Origin: Roseateles asaccharophilus
Lineage (GTDB): Bacteria; Pseudomonadota; Gammaproteobacteria; Burkholderiales; Burkholderiaceae_C
Length of the DNA: 64,000 nucleotides
Reading direction: 5' to 3'
Assembly: GCF_004362405.1 (NCBI RefSeq)
Contig: NZ_SNXE01000001.1
Location: 248,001 to 312,000 of the forward strand
How positions within the stretch are numbered: the first letter of the stretch is position 1; each line of letters opens with the position of its first letter. This document shows, piece after piece, positions 43,797 through 51,964 of this stretch. The translations under genes were made by a program, and so were the position numbers. The notes under the pieces were generated by a model. It saw nothing but the letters and a program-made list of their open reading frames with translations, searched no databases and had not been told where the DNA came from.

Positions 43797-44525
43797 CTAG
43801 CGGTAGCGCTGCAAAATGGCCTGCCAGCTCCCATCCTCACGCATGGCACGAAATGCACGCTCCAGATCACCTTGCCGGTTTTGCCAGGGGGAACGCCGGG
43901 AAAGCACCACATGGGCTTGCTGGGCCGCCATACGCAGGGGTTGCTTGACCAGCTCCAGCTGCAATTCCTGTTGCAGCAGATCCCCTTGCAGTTCCGGGAT
44001 CACCACCACATCCAGCCGCCCTCGCACCACCATTTCGAACGCCGTTCGGTAGTTGTTGAGTGCATGCCGGCTCAGGCGCGCGTCGCCATCGAACTCAGGG
44101 CCATAGCGTTTGCCGCGGTGGACAGCGATGCGCAGGCCGAGCAGATCGGCCGGTACCTTGATCACGGGCGCAAAGGGCCGGGTGTAGAAGGCAATCGCGA
44201 CGGGCGGCAGGGGAGCCTGTGTGTAGATCATGAAGCGCTCGCGCTCGGGCGAACGGAAGGGGCCGACCATCAGATCGGCCTCGCCGAGCTCCATCATGCG
44301 CAGGGCACGGGCGGAGGGCGTCTCTTCATAGCGCAAGGGCCAAGCCAGGCGGGACGCAGCCTCGTTGAGCAGGTCGTAGTACAGGCCCGTGGCGCCGCTC
44401 GGGGCAAAAATGCGGTACGGCGGGTCGGCACTCCCCACCACCAGGGCAGTTCTTGAGCGAGCCTGCAGCGCGCCGGGGTAGAACGGCAGCCCCGGGGCCA
44501 GCATGAGCAGTGTGCGACGACGCAT
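43797..44525 (-). CDS. Orphan amino-acid-type periplasmic binding protein (SBP_bac_3)
   Basis: 242 residues, short for the family. It starts with Arg-rich MRRRTLLMLAPGLPFYPGAL, a possible export signal. The fold pattern is clear: VVGSADPPYRIFAPSGATGL, YYDLLNEAASRLAWPL, MELGEADLMVGPFRSPERER and LLGLRIAVHRGKRYG. No transporter genes adjoin it. Codon bias is somewhat weaker than in the neighbours. Ligand unknown; many such lone proteins are predicted sensors or accessory proteins. Confidence 0.82.
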   Translation of the reverse strand: MRRRTLLMLAPGLPFYPGALQARSRTALVVGSADPPYRIFAPSGATGLYYDLLNEAASRLAWPLRYEETPSARALRMMELGEADLMVGPFRSPERERFMIYTQAPLPPVAIAFYTRPFAPVIKVPADLLGLRIAVHRGKRYGPEFDGDARLSRHALNNYRTAFEMVVRGRLDVVVIPELQGDLLQQELQLELVKQPLRMAAQQAHVVLSRRSPWQNRQGDLERAFRAMREDGSWQAILQRYR

Positions 44526-44628
44526 GGCAGAGCCAGCTTACGCCCCACAGGGCAGATTGCGCTTGTCAACTCTTACAGGGTCATGGCTTTTGGGGATGCG
44601 GGGGCGGTCTGGGGCCCGAGGCTGGGGC

Positions 44629-45735
44629 TCAGCTCAGCCAGTGCAGCCATCGCCCATGCGGATGCGACCAGGCCAAGGCCTGGGTGCGGACGCCCCCGGC
44701 CTCGGCCATCTGCAGGGTCCACAAGCTGGTCGAGCCCGCCTGATAGCCGGCCGGCAGGGCCTCGGGCGGCCGGGCTTCTGGCGGAGCGAGCGAGGGCGCC
44801 TCGGCACTCAGCCAGGCCAGACCGCGCCGGCGCACCAGATCGGCCACCCGGGCGCGATAGGCCTGCAGCGCCTGCGCCTCGAAGTAGGCCAGCACCCAGG
44901 TGTTGAGCAGCACCGGCTGCACGCCGGGAGGCAAGGCGTCCAGCCATTGCTCCAGGAGCAGCAGCCCCTGGCTGGATGGCTGCACCCGCAGATCGCCGTG
45001 CCGGCGCGCCAGGCCCAGCGCCAGATCCAGGCGCCGTGCGCGCTCCAGATCGCAGGGCCAGAGGCAGGCGCGCAGCCAGCGCGTGGCATCGGCATCCCGC
45101 ACATCCACGGGCGCCAGATCGCAGCCCAGGCGGGCCACCAGGCGCCAGGGCGCAGCGCCGGGCAAGGCCGCCTCGCCCTGCCAGCGGCAAGCCAGGCGCG
45201 GCGTGTCCGGCGCCTCGGGCGCGCCGCGCTGGCCCATGGGGCCGTAGTCGTAGCGGTAGCGGTCCACGGCCAGGTTGAGTCCGGCACTGCTGCCGAAGTC
45301 AAACAGCGCCAGTTCGCTGCGGCCCGTCACTTGGGCCACATGCGAGAGCGCCGGCCAGAGCACCGCACAACGCCCAATCTCATTGGTCTGCGTGGCCCGG
45401 CTGCGCAGATGCTGGATCAGCCCGGCCCGCTCCTGACGCACCAGGTCCAGCAGCAGACCAGGCAGTTCGCCGTCGGGCGCACGCTGGCCGCCACAGCTGG
45501 GGTAGTAGGTCGCCAGGGGGTGGGCCACACCCGCCAGCAGGCGCTCATGCAGGGCCGCCAGCAAGAGATTGGGCCGGCGCTGGGTCTCGGGCGCCTCGGC
45601 CATCAGGGCCAGCATCTCGGGGCTCTCGGCCAGGGCCAGGCAGATCGCCACATAGAGCGGGTCGTCCTGGCACTCGGACTCGGCGAAGCGGCGGTACTGG
45701 GCGGCCCAGGCGGGCAGCAGGGTGGCGATGTCCAT
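44629..45735 (-). CDS. DUF2332 family protein
   Basis: 368 residues, cytoplasmic. It matches the DUF2332 pattern: an N-terminal helical part (AAQYRRFAESECQDDPLYVA), RRPNLLLAALHERLL with HPLATYYPS, LFDFGSSAGLNLAVDRYRYD (resembling a Rossmann or methyltransferase-type loop) and VLLNTWVLAYFE later. The biochemical role of DUF2332 is unknown to me. Start 45735 was chosen for the canonical MDIATLLPAW. It diverges from a Crp/Fnr gene across a 59-base gap with a perfect palindrome, so the two are probably co-regulated. Confidence 0.85.
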   Translation of the reverse strand: MDIATLLPAWAAQYRRFAESECQDDPLYVAICLALAESPEMLALMAEAPETQRRPNLLLAALHERLLAGVAHPLATYYPSCGGQRAPDGELPGLLLDLVRQERAGLIQHLRSRATQTNEIGRCAVLWPALSHVAQVTGRSELALFDFGSSAGLNLAVDRYRYDYGPMGQRGAPEAPDTPRLACRWQGEAALPGAAPWRLVARLGCDLAPVDVRDADATRWLRACLWPCDLERARRLDLALGLARRHGDLRVQPSSQGLLLLEQWLDALPPGVQPVLLNTWVLAYFEAQALQAYRARVADLVRRRGLAWLSAEAPSLAPPEARPPEALPAGYQAGSTSLWTLQMAEAGGVRTQALAWSHPHGRWLHWLS

Positions 45736-45770
45736 GGGCCACAAGCCTAGCCCCACCGCCGCGCCGCAAC

Positions 45771-45786
45771 TGTCGGGTACCCGACA
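45771..45786. promoter_or_regulatory. Perfect 16-bp palindrome between DUF2332 and crp/fnr genes (operator)
   Basis: TGTCGGGTACCCGACA, fully self-complementary, centred between two divergent starts: 35 bases from the DUF2332 ATG and 8 bases before the regulator ATG. The TGT/ACA ends recall a Crp/Fnr-type half-site but the core differs from TGTGA-N6-TCACA. The position just ahead of the regulator's own start suggests autorepression. Confidence 0.6.
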
Positions 45787-45794
45787 ATGCATGC

Positions 45795-46469
45795 ATGGAT
45801 GACTCCGTGGATACCGCCCTGGACGCGGTGCTGGCCGCAAACTTTCCCGGCATGCACATGGCCCCAGCCATGCAGGGGCGCCTGCGCCCCCTGCTGCGTC
45901 TACAGCGCCTGGCGCGCGGCCGGACGCTCTTCGCCCAGGACCAGACCTGCAGCGCCTTCTACGCCGTGGTGACCGGTGAGATCGAAGCCCGGCTCACCGG
46001 CGAGGACGGCCATGTCTCGGTGCTGGAGCATGTGCAGGCGCCGCGCCTCTTTGGCCTGGCCGCTTTTGCCACGGGGCGACCCGCCGGCTACGAGGCCCTG
46101 GCACGGCGCCCCAGCCGCCTGCTGGTGATCGGCCCGGCGGCTTACACCCTGCTCATGGACGAGCAGCCGGGCTTTGCCCGCGCTCTGCTGCGCGAGTTCG
46201 CCCTGCGCTTTGACGGCAATCTGCGCCTGCTGGAGGCGGCACGCCACCGCAGCGCATCCCAGCGCTTCGCCCTCGCCTTGGCTCAGCTGACGCGCGAGCG
46301 AGGCCTCGCGGCCGACGCCGGGGGCTGGCAGGCTGTGGCCGCCACCCAGGCCGAGCTGGCCGCCCTGTCGCATCTCTCACGCCAGACGGTGAACCAGCTG
46401 CTGGGCGAGGCCGTGGCGCGGGGCGAGCTGCGCCGCGGCTATGGCCGGCTGTGGGTGCAGGCCCGCTGA
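45795..46469 (+). CDS. Crp/Fnr-family transcriptional regulator
   Basis: 224 residues: a cyclic-nucleotide-binding-like beta barrel (about 35-130; GRTLFAQDQTCSAFYAVVTG then LFGLAAFATGRPAGYEALAR), a long dimer helix, and a C-terminal HTH (ATQAELAALSHLSRQTVNQL). The Arg/Ser set for cAMP binding is not obvious and there is no N-terminal Fe-S Cys cluster, so it is neither a clear Crp nor Fnr. Signal unknown. Divergent from the DUF2332 gene with a shared palindromic operator. Confidence 0.9.
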   Translation: MDDSVDTALDAVLAANFPGMHMAPAMQGRLRPLLRLQRLARGRTLFAQDQTCSAFYAVVTGEIEARLTGEDGHVSVLEHVQAPRLFGLAAFATGRPAGYEALARRPSRLLVIGPAAYTLLMDEQPGFARALLREFALRFDGNLRLLEAARHRSASQRFALALAQLTRERGLAADAGGWQAVAATQAELAALSHLSRQTVNQLLGEAVARGELRRGYGRLWVQAR

Positions 46470-46498
46470 CACCGGGCGGGCCCCGGCCTGCACGGCGC

Positions 46499-47404
46499 TC
46501 AGGCCTTGGACAAGGCCCCGATCTTGCTCTGGTCGCGCGCCAGCTCCTCGCGCCGCGTGATGCCACGGAACCAGATGGTCACCATGGAGCTGGTCAGCAC
46601 GATGAAGAAGGAGTACAGCACCGGAATCAGCAACACATCCTGCTGCTGCGTGCCGGTGAAGGTGAGCGTGACGATGAGCACGGCCAGGGGGCCGTTCTGG
46701 ATGCCGGTCTCCAGCGCAATGGTGCGCGAGCGCTGGGGGTCCTGGCGCAGCAGGCGAGACAGGCCGAAGCCCAGCACAAAGCCCAGCAGGCCCAGGCCGA
46801 TGGAGGCCGCGTAGACCGGGAAGCCCGTGTCCAGCAGCAGCTGGAAGTTGCGCGGCACCCAGGAGCCCATCAGGAACAGGATGACCAGCACGCCCAGCAG
46901 GCCGCCAATCATCTCGATGACCGCGCCCACATTGGCGTTCCACTTGCGCAGCACAATGCCCAGCAGCGTGGGCACCAGCAACACGAAGAGCACCTGGATG
47001 ACATTGCCGGGCGGGATCTTCCAGTCACCCTCGATGCCCTGGCTGTAGAAGGCCAGAGTTAGCGGCACCATGACGATGGCCACCAGGGTCGAGCTGATGG
47101 TCATCAGGATGGACAGGCTCAGCGTGCCCTTGCTGAAGTAAGTGAAGATATTGCTGGTCGTGCCACCGGGCATGCAGCCCATCAGGATCAGGCCGATGGC
47201 ATAGGCCGGGGGCAGGCCCACGGCCTGGCCCAGGAAGTAGGCGATCGCCGGCATCAGGCCGTACTGGCACAACAGGCCCACGATCAGGCCCTGGGGCTTG
47301 CGCAGGGCGATGGCGAAGTCCTTGAAGGTCAGGCTGGCGCCCATGCCCAGCATGATGACCATCATCATCACGCCCAGCAGCTTGGTCTCGAGTTCGCTCA
47401 ACAT
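46499..47404 (-). CDS. Bile acid:sodium symporter (BASS) family transporter
   Basis: 301 residues with about 9-10 membrane helices and typical BASS segments: VIMLGMGASLTFKDFAIALR, LILMGCMPGGTTSNIFTYFS (first crossover motif) and ALETGIQNGPLAVLIVTLTF (second). BASS proteins move organic acids such as bile acids, pantoate or keto acids with Na+. Start 47404 lies 3 bases after the fadD stop, so the two form an operon, suggesting uptake of a carboxylic acid that FadD activates. The substrate is inferred only. Confidence 0.9.
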   Translation of the reverse strand: MLSELETKLLGVMMMVIMLGMGASLTFKDFAIALRKPQGLIVGLLCQYGLMPAIAYFLGQAVGLPPAYAIGLILMGCMPGGTTSNIFTYFSKGTLSLSILMTISSTLVAIVMVPLTLAFYSQGIEGDWKIPPGNVIQVLFVLLVPTLLGIVLRKWNANVGAVIEMIGGLLGVLVILFLMGSWVPRNFQLLLDTGFPVYAASIGLGLLGFVLGFGLSRLLRQDPQRSRTIALETGIQNGPLAVLIVTLTFTGTQQQDVLLIPVLYSFFIVLTSSMVTIWFRGITRREELARDQSKIGALSKA

Positions 47405-47407
47405 GGT

Positions 47408-49138
47408 TCAGGCTTTCTTCAGGGCGGCCAGGACTTCGGCACGCAGGTCCTTGCGCAGGATCTTGCCGATCGGGGTCTTGGGGAGCTCGTCGCGGAACTC
47501 CACATGGACCGGCATCTTGTAGCCGGTGAGCTGCTGGCGGCAGTGGGCCAGTACGGCCTCGGACGTCAGCGCGGCGTCGCCCTTGACGATATAGGCGCGC
47601 ACCGCCTCGCCCGTCTTGGCATCGGGCACGCCGATCACCGCCGCCTCCATCACCCCGGGGTGCTGGGTGAGCACATCTTCGATCTCGTTGGGGTAGACAT
47701 TGAAGCCGCTCACCAGAATCATGTCCTTCTTGCGGTCCACGATCTTGAAGGTGCCGTCCTCGCTCATCACCGCCACATCGCCGGTGTAGAGCCAGCCGTC
47801 CTTGAGCACCTGGGCGGTTTCCTCGGGGCGCTGCCAGTAGCCCTGCATGACCTGGGGGCCGCGCAGGATCAGCTCGCCGGGCGCCCCCAAGGGCACGTCC
47901 TGGCCGGCATCGTCCACCAGGCGGATCTCGGTCATGGGCACCGGAATGCCGATGGTGTCCACCCGGCGACCGCTGTTGAGCGGCTGGAAGCAGGCCACCG
48001 GGCTGCTCTCGGTCAGGCCGTAGCCCTCCACCAACGGGGCGCCGGTGGTCTCTTCCCAATGCTTGACCACGGCGTGGTGCATGGCCGCGCCGCCGCCGCC
48101 GGCCGCCTTGATGTGCTTGGGCGGATAGGCGGTGAACCATTCCTCGCGCAGCAAGGCGTTGTAGAGGGTGTTGACGCCGGTGAGCCAGGTGATGCGGTAG
48201 TTCTCCAGCGCGCGCTGCAGGTTCTGGATGGGCCGCGGGCTGGGCACCAGGATGTTGCGGGCCCCCATGCGGTACATGGTGAGGAAGTTCACCGTGAAGG
48301 CGAAGATGTGATAAAGCGGCAGCGCGGTCAGCACCACCTCCTTGCCCTCGTCGATATGGCTGCGCGTCATGCCCAGCATCTGCTCCACATTCCAGAGCAG
48401 ATTGCCATGGGTCAGCATGGCGCCCTTGGCCACGCCGGTGGTGCCGCCGGTGTACTGCAGCAGGGCCAGGCTCTGTTGGCCCAGGCCCTGCACATAAGAA
48501 CTCAGGTCTCCCGCCTGAGCCCGGCCCTGGGCCAGGGCCTCGGGCAGGCGCGTGACCGTCATGCCGTGCGCCGGCACCAAGCGGTTCCAGTACTTCATGA
48601 CCCCGTAGACGATGGGTTTCACCACCGGCGGGAAGAACTCGGGCACCCGCGTCATCAGCACATGCCGGATGCCGGTCTGGGCCAGGATGGACTCCAGCTT
48701 GTCGGCAAACATGTCCACGATGACGATGGCCTTGGCACCGCTGTCCTTGAACTGGTGCGCCATCTCCTGGGCGGTGTAGAGCGGGTTGGTGTTCACCGCC
48801 ACGCAACCCGCCTTCAGGATGCCCAGCAGGGCCACCGGATAGCTCAGGCAGTTGGGCATCTGCACCGCCACGCGGTCTCCCTGCTCCAGCTTGCACACGC
48901 CGCGCAGGTAGTGCGCCAGGGCGTCGCTCATCTCGTCCACCTGGGCATAGCTCAGGGAGCCGTACATGCCATTGGGCATGACGCAGGTGAAGGCGGTTTG
49001 CGCGCCGTAGCGCCGGGCGGCCTCACGGGCCATGGCCGGCAGATGGGGCACCGTGGGTGCGGCCAGCTCGGCCGGGATGCTGCTGCCGTAATGCTGCAGC
49101 CAGGGTTTACGAGCGTAAGGGGAGGCGGAATCGGTCAT
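47408..49138 (-). CDS. fadD: Long-chain fatty acid-CoA ligase
   Basis: 576-residue AMP-forming acyl-CoA synthetase. ATP loop YTGGTTGVAKGAML, linker-side motif GYGLTESSPVACF, Asp/Arg hinge YTGDVAVMSEDGTFKIVDRK and the C-terminal Lys in LPKTPIGKILRKDL are all present. The N terminus (RKPWLQHYGSSIPAEL) is as in betaproteobacterial FadD. It activates fatty acids for beta-oxidation at the inner membrane. Start 49138 (MTDSASPYARKPW) is canonical. In operon with a BASS transporter. Confidence 0.93.
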   Translation of the reverse strand: MTDSASPYARKPWLQHYGSSIPAELAAPTVPHLPAMAREAARRYGAQTAFTCVMPNGMYGSLSYAQVDEMSDALAHYLRGVCKLEQGDRVAVQMPNCLSYPVALLGILKAGCVAVNTNPLYTAQEMAHQFKDSGAKAIVIVDMFADKLESILAQTGIRHVLMTRVPEFFPPVVKPIVYGVMKYWNRLVPAHGMTVTRLPEALAQGRAQAGDLSSYVQGLGQQSLALLQYTGGTTGVAKGAMLTHGNLLWNVEQMLGMTRSHIDEGKEVVLTALPLYHIFAFTVNFLTMYRMGARNILVPSPRPIQNLQRALENYRITWLTGVNTLYNALLREEWFTAYPPKHIKAAGGGGAAMHHAVVKHWEETTGAPLVEGYGLTESSPVACFQPLNSGRRVDTIGIPVPMTEIRLVDDAGQDVPLGAPGELILRGPQVMQGYWQRPEETAQVLKDGWLYTGDVAVMSEDGTFKIVDRKKDMILVSGFNVYPNEIEDVLTQHPGVMEAAVIGVPDAKTGEAVRAYIVKGDAALTSEAVLAHCRQQLTGYKMPVHVEFRDELPKTPIGKILRKDLRAEVLAALKKA

Positions 49139-49300
49139 GGATCGAAGGCGCGGCCCAGGCGTTGAGGCAGTACGCACCGGCTGGACCGGCCGGCGCGGCC
49201 GCGCCCAAACCGGACGCAGCGGCGCGAAGGTTAGCGAATGAGGGCCGCCTGTCCAGCAGGCTTCTACCAATCCAGTCCCGGGCGTAGGTGCATTAGGCGT

Positions 49301-49789
49301 TCACGCCGCCAGCGCCGCCTCGATGTCCGCGCGCAGCTTGTCCGGCGCCTCGTTGGGCGCATAGCGCTTGAGCACCCGGCCGTCCCGGCCCAGCAAAAAC
49401 TTGCTGAAGTTCCACTTGATGGCCTCGGTGCCCAGAAAGCCCGGCTTCTCGCTCTTGAGCCACTGCCACAGGGGGTGGGCCTCGGCGCCATTGACGCGGA
49501 CCTTGGACATCATCGGGAAGCTGACCCCGTAGTTCATCTCGCAGAAGGAGGCAATCTCCTCATTGCTGCCAGGGTCCTGGCCGCCGAACTCATTGCTGGG
49601 AAAGCCCAGCACCACCAGGCCGCGGGCCGCATAGTCCTCCCAGAGCTGCTCCAGGCCCTTGAACTGGGGCGTGAAGCCGCAGGCGCTGGCGGTGTTGACG
49701 ATCAGCAGCACCTTGCCGCGGTACTGGGCCAGGTCCGCGGCCTCGCCGCGGATGGTCTGGGCCTGGAAGTCATAGACGGTCTGGGACAT
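49301..49789 (-). CDS. Glutathione peroxidase (Cys type)
   Basis: 162 residues. The catalytic Cys lies in LIVNTASACGFTPQFKGLEQ, Gln in GFPSNEFGGQDPGSNEEI and Trp-Asn in IKWNFSKFLL, giving a complete GPx tetrad with Cys in place of selenocysteine. No signal peptide. It reduces peroxides, most likely with thioredoxin. It sits alone between fadD and an EamA transporter, same strand. Confidence 0.94.
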   Translation of the reverse strand: MSQTVYDFQAQTIRGEAADLAQYRGKVLLIVNTASACGFTPQFKGLEQLWEDYAARGLVVLGFPSNEFGGQDPGSNEEIASFCEMNYGVSFPMMSKVRVNGAEAHPLWQWLKSEKPGFLGTEAIKWNFSKFLLGRDGRVLKRYAPNEAPDKLRADIEAALAA

Positions 49790-49831
49790 GAGCTTTTCCT
49801 TGCCCCCGGGGCGGGAGCCTTGTGCGGGATG

Positions 49832-50704
49832 CTAGCGCTGACGCTCCAGCGCGGCCAGCACGGCCGCCCCCAGGATGGCCAGGCCGCCGATGGCGGTCTT
49901 GGTGTCCAGCACGCCGCCGCCCAGCCACAGCGCCGACAGCGCCGCCGCCGGCACCTCCACCAGCATCACGATGGCCGTGATATTGGCCGGCAGGCGGCTG
50001 GCCCCGTACTGCAGGGCCAGGTTGGACAAGAAGAACACCAGGGCCATCAGCAACAGGGGCAGCGCCCAGAGCCAGCCCGGCAGGCTGGGAGCGGCCATCA
50101 GGCCGCCGCCCGTCATCAAGGTGGCCACGGCACCGGCCACCAGCACCCCGCCGCCAAACATGGCCAGGGCGCGGGCCTGCGGACTGCGGGCCGCCTCGCG
50201 GCGCAGCATCACATTGTTGAGCGCGAAGCACAGGCCGCCGAGCACACCCAGCCAGTCGGCCGCGCTGGCAGGCAGGGGGAAGCCGCCTTCGGCCGGCCAC
50301 AGCACGGCCGCAGCCCCGGCCAGGGCCATGGCAATACGCGCCAGGGCCGCCGGTCGCAGCGGCTCCTTCAAGATGAGCCGGGCCAGCAGCACCGCCCACA
50401 AGGGCATCAGATAGAAGAGCAGCACCACCCGCAGCACATCGCCCATGGAGACCGCCCAGTTGAAGGCGGCATTGGTGCTGCCCGCGGCCAGCAGGATCAG
50501 CCACAGGCTGGGATGGCGGAAGAACTCCGCCCAGGCCCGCCGTCCGGCACTCAGGCTGATGACCAGCAGGGACAGGGCGTAGAGCAGCACCGTAGTCCAC
50601 AAGGGATGCAGACCAGCCTCCTGAAACTGCCGGAAAGGCCACCATGACAGGCCCCAGACCAGGGCATTGAAGACAAGGGCGAAATAGGGAAGCAGGGCAG
50701 GCAT
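49832..50704 (-). CDS. EamA/DMT-family transporter
   Basis: 290 residues in ten hydrophobic helices, two EamA repeats (first FALVFNALVWGLSWWPFRQF; second from DWLGVLGGLCFALNNVMLRR). The end of repeat 2, ALQYGASRLPANITAIVMLV, is typical. It exports amino acids, nucleobases or drugs; substrate not predictable. Start 50704 chosen for the standard short N terminus. Confidence 0.88.
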   Translation of the reverse strand: MPALLPYFALVFNALVWGLSWWPFRQFQEAGLHPLWTTVLLYALSLLVISLSAGRRAWAEFFRHPSLWLILLAAGSTNAAFNWAVSMGDVLRVVLLFYLMPLWAVLLARLILKEPLRPAALARIAMALAGAAAVLWPAEGGFPLPASAADWLGVLGGLCFALNNVMLRREAARSPQARALAMFGGGVLVAGAVATLMTGGGLMAAPSLPGWLWALPLLLMALVFFLSNLALQYGASRLPANITAIVMLVEVPAAALSALWLGGGVLDTKTAIGGLAILGAAVLAALERQR

Positions 50705-50916
50705 GGGCGATATGACGCCCAGCTGACATGAGGGCGGGAAACGGGAGGGTTGGCTGGCTGCAACAACCCCCTGAAATGCGCTGGCAAAGCCGCTGCGGAC
50801 CGGCCAACAATGCCCAGGGTTTATAGCATGGCGAAACGCATGGCCCTGGCCTTCCAATTCGGCTGCGGTGCCCGCGTCCCGCCCTCACCGTTCGAGCCAT
50901 CTAGGGAGAGCTTCTT

Positions 50917-51870
50917 TTGGATCATCTGGCCTGCTTCACACCGGCAGACTTGCCCTCGACGAACCCCGCCGCCCTGCTGGACGGCTACCGCTGGCACCTG
51001 CTGGCCCAAGGGGATTCCTGGTTCTCGACGGCCGCCGCCCGGCTCGGGGCACATGCCAATCTGCTGCAGGAACTTGTTTTCAAGCAGCGCGCCATGGCCA
51101 TCAACTGCGCCGGTCAGGGCGAGGCCCTGTCCCATATGGTGGACCTGGAGTCCGCCCCCGACTTCGTGAGACTGCTCACCGGCCAGGACGCCCCGGTCTG
51201 GGACGGCCTGCTGCTGTCCGTGGGGGGCAATGACCTGATCGAGGCGGCGCGCACACCGGCCCACACGCCGGGGCAAGACCCGACCCCGGCCGGTCTGATC
51301 CCCCTGCATCTGCGCTTGCTGCGCCACCAGACCGAGTGGGGCGCGCCCTCGCAAGGCGTGGCCCGCTACTTCTCGGAGCCGGGCTGGCAGACCTATGCGG
51401 ACTATCTGCGCACCAATATCCGCCATCTGCTGAGCCTGCGCGACCAGGGCCCCTCGGCGGGCAAGCCGGTGTTCATGCACTGCTATGCCGTGCCCATGCC
51501 ACGCCCGGCCGCCAGCGAGGGCAGCGGCCCCTGGCTCTATCCCACGCTCAAGGCCTACAACGTGCCCAGCGCCGATTGGGCGGCCGTGAGCCGGCTCATG
51601 GTCATGCATCTGGCGCAGCTGCTCAAGAGCCTGGCCGCCGACCAGGAGAACTTCCCCGGCCTGCATGTGTTCGACAGCACGGCCGTGCCCCTGGCCCTGG
51701 CCGCCCCGGGCAGTACCGGCATCAGCGGCGACTGGCACAACGAGATCCATCTCAACCACAGCGGCAGCTTCAAGATCTCCCGGGCCTGGTCCGAGCATAT
51801 CGAGCGCGTGCTCAGTGGCGAGCCGGCCGTGCCGGCACCCGCCCCCAAGCTGCGCGGCCGCGGCCGCTGA
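50917..51870 (+). CDS. Putative SGNH/GDSL-type hydrolase
   Basis: 317 residues from TTG 50917, with AGGGAGAG six bases upstream; no ATG is available near it. SGNH blocks are visible: block I HLLAQGDSWFST, block II Gly in NCAGQGEAL, block III VGGNDLI, block V Asp/His in SGDWHNEIHLNHSG. No signal peptide. Family members are esterases or lipases; this variant has GDSW in place of GDSL and its substrate is unknown. It stands alone, converging with lplT through a dispersed repeat. Confidence 0.82.
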   Translation: MDHLACFTPADLPSTNPAALLDGYRWHLLAQGDSWFSTAAARLGAHANLLQELVFKQRAMAINCAGQGEALSHMVDLESAPDFVRLLTGQDAPVWDGLLLSVGGNDLIEAARTPAHTPGQDPTPAGLIPLHLRLLRHQTEWGAPSQGVARYFSEPGWQTYADYLRTNIRHLLSLRDQGPSAGKPVFMHCYAVPMPRPAASEGSGPWLYPTLKAYNVPSADWAAVSRLMVMHLAQLLKSLAADQENFPGLHVFDSTAVPLALAAPGSTGISGDWHNEIHLNHSGSFKISRAWSEHIERVLSGEPAVPAPAPKLRGRGR

Positions 51871-51872
51871 AC

Positions 51873-51964
51873 CCTGACCGCTGGGCGAGGCCCGCGGATC
51901 CGGCTCAGCCGGGCCGCCGGGCCTGTCCCCTGGAGGCGCGCGCGAAGCGCGCCGGCGGTGGGCT
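51873..51964 (-). repeat. Dispersed ~92-bp palindromic repeat, copy 1 (between SGNH gene and lplT)
   Basis: Read on the minus strand it starts AGCCCACC at the lplT stop codon (TAG, whose AG belongs to the repeat) and ends GGTCAGG just after the SGNH stop. It shares many blocks in order with 62004-62094: AGCCCACC, a CGCGC-rich hairpin, GGCCCGGC, (T/C)GAGCCGGATCC and GGTCAGG. The internal hairpin is GGCGCGC-GCGAA-GCGCGCC (51935-51953). It may act as a transcription terminator without a T-run. Confidence 0.6.
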
